Assembly: GCA_030141605.1 (NCBI GenBank)
Contig: JAQGDQ010000022.1
Span: 1,060,001-1,122,000, forward strand
Origin: Tubiluchus corallicola
Lineage: Eukaryota; Priapulida; Priapulimorpha; Priapulimorphida; Tubiluchidae
DNA length: 62,000 nt
Direction: 5' to 3'
This document shows positions 36,830 through 46,760 of the stretch, in pieces. How positions within the stretch are numbered: the first letter of the stretch is position 1; every line of letters starts with the position of its first letter. Below the pieces are notes generated by a model, which had not been told where the DNA came from, made no database searches, and saw only the letters and a program-made list of their open reading frames with translations. The translations under genes and the position numbers were made by a program.

Positions 36830-37020
36830 TTGCATTATTGTTTCACGTGTTATCATATGCTGATTCAGCAGCAATGTATAATTACTATTCCACAGATTGG
36901 CATCAGCAATGATGATAGCGTTGCGCACCACTAATTAGGTTCTTATATCGTCTCGTCAGTGGCTAATTAAAGATTCTCTGATGACAGATATGTGTCATAG
37001 ATAAGCAAACAGATTCACAG
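36830..37020. promoter_or_regulatory. Candidate cis-regulatory block with a palindromic Maf-type site
   Basis: TGCTGATTCAGCA at 36858-36870 is a perfect palindrome around one base and matches the Maf recognition element pattern TGCTGA-n-TCAGCA. Nearby are an E-box (cacgtg at 36844), two homeobox-type TAATTA/TAATTAG sites (about 36932-36969) and a GATA-like agataag (37000). About 1 kb downstream of the bHLH stop. Inference from motif content only. Confidence 0.25.
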
Positions 37021-37389
37021 GACAAAGTATGTGTATCATAAAACATGCATCTGGCTTTTAAATGCTTGCATTTGCATGCTTGGCTTCTGAATCAAGCTTA
37101 ACATATATAAAGTCATGATGTAGTATTTCACCAAAAAATTTGATCTCTTCATTCTGAACTAATTTTCTGCAACATTCACTGATGTAGTGATGATATAAGT
37201 TCGAAAATGTAGTCGCAACTTCGCTCAGCCTGCTTCCAGTGAGTGAAGAAACCGCTAATAATTAAACGAAATGATTTAAATGGAATCGGGCCGAGTGATT
37301 TTGTATACGCCCTCAAACAGAAGAATCGGTACCAGTTCACAAGCAATACGAAGTTACCAGATCGGAGTTAAAGCGGATTTGACTGGGTC

Positions 37390-37633
37390 TTTGTGAATAG
37401 GTACCGGGAGGCGTAGCCCTGGTAGCCTGCTTGCTGCCCACCTGGAAGGCCGTGGGTTCAACTCTCGACCGAGTCATACCAAATACTTGAAAAATGGTGC
37501 CCCTGGTTCTTCGACCAAGCACACGGGTTTATCAAAATAACATGCGGATAATAATAATCGGGGCCACCTTGGAAATAAATACTGAGTTACTTGGACTACG
37601 TCCTAAACGAAATTATTATTGTTGTTGTTGTTG

Positions 37634-37723
<90 letters not shown>

Positions 37724-37741
37724 TTATTATTATTATTATTA
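37390..37741 (+). mobile_element. tRNA-derived SINE with (TTG/TTA)n tail
   Basis: A pol III A box (gtagccctggtag, near 37414) and B box (gggttcaactc, near 37453) are spaced as in tRNA genes. They are followed by a ~150-base unique body and then a pure TTG/TTA repeat tail (37612-37741). This head-body-microsatellite structure defines a tRNA SINE. The Ile/Tyr/Asn homopolymer frames are tail artefacts. The body (ataataatcggggccacctt) should identify the family. Confidence 0.8.
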
Positions 37742-37744
37742 CAT

Positions 37745-39020
37745 TTCTCATTCCCAATGAACAATCGCGCATAATTGTACATATGTAGACCCATGAGTTT
37801 CACCTTGAATTTCGGAGAATTGTTTAAAAGTGGACTGATGATTTGAGTATGATTTGATTTTGATGTGTACTTTCACTTAATCTGTAACTTGAGGATGCGA
37901 AGAAATGTAACGATTTAAGTGAAATAAGGGCTACGTGATTACATTTGTACGCGTAGAAACCCATCGACATCTAAGAGGTGATAAGAGTTAATGAGAAATT
38001 GAGCAGATTTGACTCATGCAAATGTTTGTCCTTTCCGCGGCTGCTATTCTTGCCATTTTAATTTAATTTTGGCATTAAATGCTTAATTATTTGGGATGAA
38101 ATGTAAATCATTGAGTGCTTGAGTAATTTAGCCCTAGACTTATACAATATCCTTATTCCAAGCAAAATAGTGAAACAATTTTAACGCAAAAACGCTTCTG
38201 CGTACAAGTCACAAAATATACAAAACTATATGTAGATCTATAAATGACTATAATGTATATTTATATGGCTTATAGTAATCATCATCAAGCTAAGCCTTTT
38301 TGCTAATAATTATTATACTCGAGTTATCAGCTGACAAATTATACACGTATTTAATTAAATGCAAAACTATAATCCCTCACGACTTCATGAACAACAATCG
38401 TTCAAATTCATCTAACATTGCGTGACAATAATTAACAGGTAATTACACGCTACCATACCTGCCTTACGAGCACAGCAATCTTCGTCAATGGAACCCGCTT
38501 ATTATTGACTTCTGTGTGCGCGCATTGTTCTTACCTGTGTCTGGGTGTGCACCTCAAGCTGGGCCAGGATGCCGAATTGAACATTAATCCAATCTGGACT
38601 GCAGATGGTCAGATGGTAAGTTTTGTGAAAAGCTGACAGAAGAAAAGGCTGGCTTTGTGATGAAATTATCTCAATATAATTTGACTGAACGGTACGGATA
38701 AACAGTGTTTGCTAACAAAGCGTGCAGCTGCATGTCAAACTTGAAACAATAAAATACTTTTACTTTTGATTTGCAACTTATAAGGATAGAACCGTAATCA
38801 AATATACCTCACTATACGTGTTTAATAAAATCAAAATAAAAACTGATTCAGTTCATTAAACAAGCATTAGAAACGAAAATTGTTATTTATTAAGCCCGAA
38901 GCGAAAACAATAAACAAGATTTTTGCAAAATAACTATTCGTCAAAAATTCAAGAACAACAAAAATCCACTTTTTCTTTACGATAATATTAATATTTAAAT
39001 TCGGCTTTTAGATAAACAAT
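37745..39020. other. Non-coding interval with a possible regulatory block
   Basis: No exon recognised. 38430-38620 is less AT-rich than its surroundings and carries three CAGGTA/TACCTG (ZEB/Snail-type E-box) sites at 38439-38444, 38455-38460 and 38533-38538, plus TAATTA and ATTAAT motifs. A regulatory role is only suggested. Confidence 0.3.
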
Positions 39021-39029
39021 TATAAGCTC

Positions 39030-39205
39030 AGAGAGCTCTTGACTGACTACTCCGTTTTTACCCTAAACACCACGTGCCCGGCAGAACAATAACATGTACC
39101 ATTTTGAAAGTCTTTAGTATGGACACGGCCGCTCTACCGAACTCACGACGTCCGAAACAGAACGCGAACACGTTACCACTAAACCGTACCGTCTGCTATT
39201 ATAGA
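39030..39205 (-). mobile_element. tRNA-derived SINE (minus strand), second type
   Basis: Read on the minus strand from about 39205 there is a tRNA-like head with an A box (ttagtggtaacg), an anticodon-like region and a degenerate B box (gagttcggtag). A body with aaatggtacatgttattgtt follows, a pattern common behind tRNA heads in invertebrate SINEs. The A/T-rich end near 39030 has no clear tail. Confidence 0.6.
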
Positions 39206-39209
39206 AATT

Positions 39210-41160
39210 GACAATGTTTATCTGTGTATGGTGTAACGAAGGTGGATATATTTAGCGCTGTACTCCATCAAGCGTAATCAAAAACTCCAAAATACCAGCT
39301 TTTTGAGCATTTCAAATCAAACCAGATTCACAAAGTCTTGTAAAAAAAATTTAAAATGTAAAATAAAAAACAAAATATGCAGGTCCACATCATATGGCAC
39401 AGAAAAAATGCTTTAGATAACAAAAAACAAGTATAAATCTATACATTTTTAAGCCATTAAATTTTATGAGTGGCGGTACACATTTTGAAGTGCCGGTTTT
39501 TAAATGAAAACGTTTTCAATAGGGCCTTTTCGTTAACTTTTCTGCTGTGTAGTCAGCAACACTGTAAATATGGTTCAGTCGGCAACTCCAGTTGAACAAA
39601 TTTTATCTCGATTTTGACTTTATACAAGCCACAATGAGCAAAGAAAACAAACCACAGAAATTACGGGTATCTCCAGGCAGTTTGGGATTAAGAGGCAAAT
39701 TTAATACATCGGCGTAATTTATCAAAATGCTCGTTTCGTTTTACTTTTGATTAGTCGGCGACGTAACTATGATTACGACCGCCAGGGGCGCTAGTCACGT
39801 GACCTTGCAAATGGCAGAAAAACCTGCATGTATAAGAAAAACTGATTACGTTGTAGATGGGTTAATAATAATGGTTAATAAAACTGTTATGTAAACAAAG
39901 AAGCCAGGAAGAATTGTATCTAGAGATGTACTTTGAAAGATTTGATTTACTTTGAATTAGAAAAATTTTGCTAGATGTGTTTATTTCATTTAAATTAATA
40001 CAATTCATTTAATTTAATAGGTTTATTTTGCATTATTTTATTTGTGCTATTGCATTTAATTTACCTTAGTTTGCTTTATCTTAATTTTACTAATTTTAAT
40101 TTAATTTACTATATTTTATTTTATTTTATTTTACTCTGTCTCATGTTTTTATTCAAAACAAGTATTTAGTGCAACTAATGACATTTTTTATTTCACTAAA
40201 ATCCTGCAAGTATATTGTTGATCTATAATCCCAAATCAAATTTATACTATTATTTTTTATGAAACACAACTGTAATATTAAACATAACAGAAAGGATTAT
40301 AGATTTTTTATGAGTACAAATTATTTTTTCGAATTGTATATATGATACACATATACGTCTGGCTTACGAAAATGTACTGCACTATATTACAAACAGTATT
40401 GGGGCGAGGGAAATATTTGAACAAAAACAACCGGGACCATGATGTAATTGGATAGGTGACCACTGGGAAACGCTTCTGGGCATTTTTATGTTTCGTAGTG
40501 CTTTGGCTTTTTTTATAAGGTTCCGTGGCTCATCCAGAAAAAATGTTCTTGCCAATTATCTAGATTCTAGCTCTCACACAACTATCAGTATTAAATAGGA
40601 TCAGTCATTGAGTGCTTGACTCGAGGTTGCAAAAGAGTAATAAAATGGTTGTACAAATAGTAATTGTAAATTGTTACAAATAAGTTAGTTTTCATTGACT
40701 TTTACATGTAATTTCGTTGCTATAAATTCAAACAACTAAACAGACCGAACAACATGAAATTCTTCGTTGATATGATTCTTGTTTACCCCTGAGAATGATA
40801 AAACTCCTGTCACACGCCATACGCAATGAAGTCTTTTGTCTAAATCTATTAACACTTTCATTTATTCGTGGCTTCCAGAGAGGCCAAAATAGCACCCCCG
40901 AGAACCGGAAAGAGACGAGTGGCAAACAAACTGTCTCTTCTAACAAGATTTACTATGGCTTCGTTTTCGCGTGAAACGTCGTTACACGGGTGCTGGCTTC
41001 CAAGGATTTAGGAAAATCATAAAACGTATAATACATCCGAAGAATAAAGGTCTCCTGGATTAGTTCCCTTCCGCCTAGAAGTTGCGCATTATTTTAACAA
41101 TCTTTTTAATTACGGTTCAACAACAACCTTTGTTTTACCTGGTACATTGACTAAACTCGG
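39210..41160. other. Gene-free interval
   Basis: Contains a diverged (TTTTA)n/(TTTAA)n region at about 39990-40135 and a minus-strand copy of a dispersed repeat (gtgaccactggg core, 40449-40484). Nothing else recognised. Confidence 0.4.
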
Positions 41161-41164
41161 TCTA

Positions 41165-41640
41165 GCCATTTCGCCAGCGGTACAGTCGCCAGTAGTATAC
41201 TTCGATGTGGTGCAGTTTACCTGTTCCAGTTGTACATTTCGTCATTGGTGCTGTTCGACAGTGGTACAGTTCGTCAAGGGTACAGTTTTCCAGTACTCAC
41301 TTCACCAGTGGTACATTTTGCCGGTAAAAATACTCTCATGTACGTTATTGCCTTATTCTTTTAATAAAATGTTTCAGTTAGCCAGGGGTACAACTCACCA
41401 GGCCAGTACACACTTCTTCAGTGGTATATTTTGACAGTAAAATTTCTCTGCTGTATGTTATATTGCCTTATTCCTTTAGCAAAATGTTTCAGTTAGCCAG
41501 TGATACAGTTCGTCAATGAAAATTCCCTGTTGTGTTCGACGTCAGTTACCTTTCTGTTCAACAAATGTTTCAGTTCGCCACTAAGATTTCTCTGTTATAT
41601 TCCATATCCTTTACCTTTCTAAAAAACATTTGACAAAACC
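41165..41640. repeat. Degenerate 15-17-bp minisatellite with a higher-order unit
   Basis: Variants of cagtggtacagttcgcc recur from 41177 to 41315. A longer unit with tgccttattc, then aaaatgtttcagttagccag, recurs at about 41345-41395 and 41463-41500, with a third weaker copy near 41545-41580. The 95-codon plus frame over this region is a by-product. Confidence 0.65.
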
Positions 41641-41644
41641 TCTG

Positions 41645-44380
41645 ATTTTTTTAGCCTAACGTTATTGTTCGCTATAACAGGTATCAGCTAACATCACCAG
41701 TTATTTGTTTTAAAAACTGTGACCTAGTTGCAATTTGTAAAAGGTCACCCAAGTACATTCTGTGTAGTTTTCATTTAACGCCACTAGATTTTTATCTTCT
41801 GTGAAGTTTCAAGCGCTTGCTTGCTTCTTCGACTGCATATTAAAAGGAAAACTGACTTTTGACTTTGAACACCAAAGGTCACCCCGAGCCCTTCAGTACA
41901 CTCTGCCCATCCTTGGATGTTGCAAGCCGAGAAAGCTTATTTGCGGTAGTACTTTGGAATTTTGCACAATAGTCTGTTTTTCTGTCTCTCTTCCTTCCCC
42001 TTTTCAACCATTAAGTGGCTTTGTGCCACTTGTTCGATCTAAAATGAACTGTCTCTAGTATTTGAATCACACTTCTTTGTTAAGTATGTTTTGCTAGTTA
42101 AATAAAAATCACGATGTCACGGTTATTGTTGCTTTAGAAACTAACTAATTTCTGATTTCTCTAGCCACATACTGCCTAGGGAGTGCCTAACCACTGGTGA
42201 CTAATTATTTTCCATACATGTGTAGTTTTAGCAATAGCGACTTTGCGTAATCCCAAATTAAGCATACTCCTTTAGGTTTTTTCTAACATACCACACCGGT
42301 ATCAAAAGGTCAGATGGCAATTAAAGGACCACAAACAAACAACATGTTGTACGCTGTGGTTCCAAAAGTTTCTTCCTCAGCGCAGACTAGTTTGGGATCA
42401 GGTGTTGAGAGAAACGAATCTAAATTAACTGCTCATTTGCTTCGTTTCTACAGCGGTTGTCTCATTCGCTGTGATCAATGTAATGGTCTCAGCTGGCAAG
42501 TTTTTGAACTTGTTGAATATTTCCTAAAGTTGCTTAGCATCTATGATTGGCGGCGCTTGACTAGCCGATTCTCGTCGTTCAACTGTCTTCGTAACGGTAC
42601 GAAAATGGCAATTATAATTGGATTATGATAGTAGGAAGTTAATATCATTGGATTACTGTCTTTATTTAAAAATAATAGCCTAAATAGTCCCAATTTATTT
42701 TTGCTAGCTCGTCGTTTCTGCTTTCCTTGCTTTTAGTGTTATCGTGTAATTGTGAACACGGTTTGTGATTATCTGAGAAAAAATTTGAACTGTTTAAAAC
42801 CGCTTTTATTGTTTACTGCCCAACTGATTGTAATAAATTTACTGTATATATTTTTATATAGTTCAGGCTTGCCTAATGTAAATAGTTGTGGCTGGACCGC
42901 AATCTGGGCAAATATTAAAAAACTTAGGAAGAGCCGCTAAACAAGCAACCGCGTTCAGATGAATTTGCCTCAAGATAGTACTAAGAAGCAGTTTTCGTCA
43001 ACGGTCACCCATTTACTGATTGCTAAACATGAAGGCAAATTTGTTACAACTACAGGGAAACAGTCTATAGATAAACATAAATAGTTGAAATTGATTAATG
43101 TTAGCAAAAATTTTGGTGTTATATCGCAGCCTATAGTGTCAGTAAGAACTCCGAAGATTTCACATCAGAACCTGAATCGCTCTAAGCAGGTGAAAAAACA
43201 TGAAACAATAACGAAGTTTATTAAAATAGACTGTATATTAAATCAACCGGCTATACTAACAATACGTCCTTGGATCATTTTGCGAGCAACAATTATAGCT
43301 AGTACACAAATCTCCCAATCAGGCGTGTGACTCGACATTAACCTAATGAATTACCACAATCGGATTTTCAGGTCGATTAATCTGGCACACGTGCAGACAC
43401 TCGGAGAGGTACGTGTCGTGACGTCACAATCATCCTGCAGGTAATTTACGAGCACATAATCTTCATAAATTTAAGAAGCTATCGAATTACACCTGAAAAT
43501 CAGCTGCTAATGCGGCGCCTCACGAGGTAACCCCTTCACCAGTACCCTCTCACCTGCCCAAACCATTGTGCGGTAATTCGGATTGACGGAAGGAGATTAG
43601 TAATTGGGTAATGAGCGATAATATTTTCACAAAAGGCGGTCGACGTCCACGTGCCAGTTGATATGGCAATTAGTGAACGCCTATAAAGTGTCTAAATGGA
43701 CCAAATAATCAAGCTTTTTAAACGGGAAACAAATAGTTTCGTTGCAAAAAAATTTTTAAATTCTTTTGTGCCGATTCTTTTATATTGCAACTGCTTTGTG
43801 TTGTTTAGCAGCTTATGTTAGCAGATTCTCGCTGCACAAAGTTTTATACGAATGAAAGGTTAATATTATAACTGTGTTCGTGTGATGTGTGCAAACGGTG
43901 CTGCACACCATGCAGTCGTCATGGTGTTTCATTTTTCGCGGTCAGTCTGATTTAATTCAGTACATTAAACTGCAAAATTAAGAACACATTATTTGAATAT
44001 TCAATCTTATATTGTAGTATCAAAAAATCATCCTCGTTAACTGGCTAGCTAGCTTCTGGTTCCGCCAAACTGTACAATACTAGCTAGAATAATAATAGTA
44101 AGTGTATAAAGATTTGTGAAAATGGTTTTAAACTTTTAATTAATATTGACCGAAAAACTATTTTTTGCATTTCATGTAGATAATGACGTTCAACTGCGAA
44201 AGAGTAAAGGTGGAAAGTTGCAAAACAGTATTCTCATCTTTCTCACCATCCTCCTGGTATCATCTGTCAGCCGGCGAACACTTGATATAGTTGTGTTCGC
44301 CATGAGTTACTTGAGCAAAACGTACTTCAGTGACTTGCTAGGTCTTTCCTGAAGGATTTGGTCCACAGCTCCTTATTTGA
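41645..44380. other. Interval without a recognised gene
   Basis: Frames at 41801-42058 and 42314-42628 carry no domain I recognise. A dispersed-repeat core (gaagcagttttcg..ggtcaccc) is at 42983-43020. 43350-43700 is GC-richer and rich in transcription-factor-like motifs: CACACGTG near 43390, TGACGTCAC near 43420, several CAGGT/ACCTG sites and CAGCTG at 43501. Confidence 0.35.
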
Positions 44381-44387
44381 ATATTCG

Positions 44388-44478
44388 GAGCACCCTGGCT
44401 CGTGAGCCAGGGGTCCCCCATCCGCCACCCGGGGGATGCGCCCGGTAGGGGTTTACTCCCGCCCCCTCCCCGAGAAAA
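44388..44478. other. Short GC-rich island with hairpins
   Basis: About 85 bases of strongly GC-rich DNA in an AT-rich setting. A perfect 7-bp stem with a 2-base loop (ctggctc-gt-gagccag, 44395-44410) is followed by tcccccat/gggggat pairing and C/G runs. No reading frame or known RNA is recognised. Confidence 0.5.
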
Positions 44479-44593
44479 CAGTATTAAATAGCTAATTTCA
44501 TTTTAGGTTTGTTTTCGTAGTGACTGGTTTCTCGACAGTAACAACGATATTTCGACTTTCAACTTTCAGAAGTAGTTTTGAGTGAAAATGAAC

Positions 44594-46231
44594 ATTAGGG
44601 GTGAACAAACACTATAAAATTCGAATCAAGTGGAATTCTTGACTTTTGTATTCGAATGGTGTCGAATTTCAAGTTTTGAAAGAATTTTAAGTATTAAAGA
44701 TTTAAATTGCAAACAAGTAATTAAAAACAGTAATATGCTTGGAATTCAATTTACATCTGAGATGGCAAAGACTGTGCCTGCAGATACGTGGTGCCACTGA
44801 TTTACCACTAAGACTATAATGACTGATTTGTATTGCTGAAATTAACTATCGCACTGGAAATAGCTTGGCGCCCTTGTAATCTCATTATCTACTTATCGTT
44901 TTAAGTGATATCTTTGAAATTAATTGTTTTGTACGTCTTAGTTGCTTCTGATTACTCATTAAATTTAAAGGATATCAAAATGAATTTCCTTTTGCAAGGC
45001 ACGCTTTCGATACAATATTTTCTAATCTACTATAATATGACGCGCAATGCAGCTTGCATTGCAAACGCAAACTCTCCACCAAATTGCCACTCTCGCTACT
45101 TTTACAGCAGCTGGCTCACATTGCTTTCATTCTACCATAAAAACTATTAAAAAATTCCGAACGGAAGTGGTGATGACAGGCCACTGTGACATAGCAGTGC
45201 CTAGTTTTTTGCTGGATTATTGCTATGTTTACCTGCCTTGAGGGCAAAGTTTTTTTTTTATTTTTGAATTCTGCCTGTCCAATGTCTACAATAGACGAAA
45301 CAGGTATAATAATTATGATGATGATGGTAACAATTTGTTAAAAAACTGTGTGCTAAATTTTTCTGAATGCATGATATATGAAATGTTTACTGACAAAGAA
45401 ACAAAAGGAATTGGGGCATCGAACTGTGCAAATTTATGAATCATAATTTGACGTTCGAATTGAGTTCGAATAAAAAATCGCTCGAATCGAATTCAAATCT
45501 TTAGAATTTTTCTTCCAATTCTGCATTCAAACTCGAATGCTCGATGCGTATGAATGGATGTTAACAGAATTTTTTGTAAAATTTAATAGTTACATCATCA
45601 TCAATGCGTTGTAGTGTCTTTATTGCTCAGTAAAAAATCGAATCGAATTTACAACTTTCAAACTTAAATCAAACCGAATTTGGGCATCTTCGAGTCACTT
45701 ATAAAATGGGTCTCACAAAGATCATGCATATTACTTGAGTTTGTTCTGTAGTAAAAACATTAGTAACCTGGAAATCGTGGCTAAACTGATTGCATGATGT
45801 TTTGATAATAAAAAAAGTAATATGTAGTAGAGATTGAGAAGTCTCAACCAGAAAGTGAATTCGAATAGAATAGAATTTGTAATTTTCGAACTCGAGTCCC
45901 ACCGAATTTCGAGATTTTGAGTCCAAATAGAATACTAATCAAGTTTTAAAAATTTTCGAATCAATTGTTGAATCACTAATAAAAAACGTTTCATAAAGAT
46001 CATGCATATATTATTTGATTTCGTTCTGCAGGAAAAAGATTAATTTTGTTTAAAAAAATTGTACACAGAAATCGCAGCTAATTTGTGCTTACTGTATGAT
46101 GCTTCAAATATTTTAATGATAAAGAATGTTTGTAGTTAAAATGCTGAATTATGCAAATCTATAATTTTAGGTTCAAATCGAATTCGAACATTCTAGTTTG
46201 ATTAAAACTCGAACGTAAAAGTTCATCCCTG
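44594..46231. mobile_element. Probable hAT-like element(s) rich in TTCGAA motifs
   Basis: The left edge reads taggggtgaacaaac and the right edge gttcatccctg, an inverted pair. The interior carries many gaattcgaat/ttcgaa motifs and internal repeats with atcatgcatat followed by ttgttctg-agtaaaa at 45721 and 45999. The same blocks occur in the intact neighbour at 46245-46584, so this may be several nested or adjacent copies. Target-site duplications are not clear, and the plus/minus frames inside are not coding. Confidence 0.5.
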
Positions 46232-46244
46232 TCATCAGCTGCAA

Positions 46245-46584
46245 GTAGGGGTGACAATTTTCTACCAGAAAGCGAATTCGAATCGAACTGGATTTGTAAC
46301 ATTCCAATTGAACCGAACTTCAGTATTTAAAATTCGAATTGAGATTTCGAATTCGAATTCACCAGTAAAAATTAGTCTTTCAAAGATCGTGCATATTACT
46401 CGATCTTGTTCTGCAGTAAAACCTCTAATAGTTTGTTTAAAATTGTGCACAGAAATCGCAGCTTAATTATGTTAATTGCATGATGTTTCAGTCATTTTAA
46501 TGATAAAGAACATATGTGATTGAAGTGTTGAATTATTCGAATCTATAGTTTTAGGTTCGACTCCAACGTTCGTTGCTGACCCCT
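46245..46584. mobile_element. Non-autonomous hAT element (MITE) with 8-bp target-site duplication
   Basis: AGCTGCAA at 46237-46244 is repeated exactly at 46585-46592, giving the 8-bp duplication typical of hAT insertions. The 340-bp element starts gtaggggtgacaa and ends ttgctgacccct, so AGGGGTgACAA faces AGGGGTcAGCAA as inverted ends. The interior is TTCGAA-rich and non-coding. It sits only about 170 bases upstream of the PPT1 start codon. Confidence 0.8.
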
Positions 46585-46760
46585 AGCTGCAATTTGTAAA
46601 AATTTGTAACACTGACCGATTGATGTGTTGAGTTTACTTAACAAACTCAGATCGAATGTGAATTGAAACGCGTTTTCAGCTTCGTAGTTCATGCTGCATT
46701 CATTGATCACGTGAAATTTGCAGAAAGTTAGTGTTTGGTGGATTTATCTACCGAAGAAAG

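Noticed and set aside
37494-37803. Ile-, Tyr- and Asn-homopolymer frames
   Set aside because: They translate the TTA tail of the tRNA-derived SINE.
42314-42628. 104-codon plus frame
   Set aside because: No domain recognised, no splice context; could be a relic of an unknown repeat but I cannot support it.
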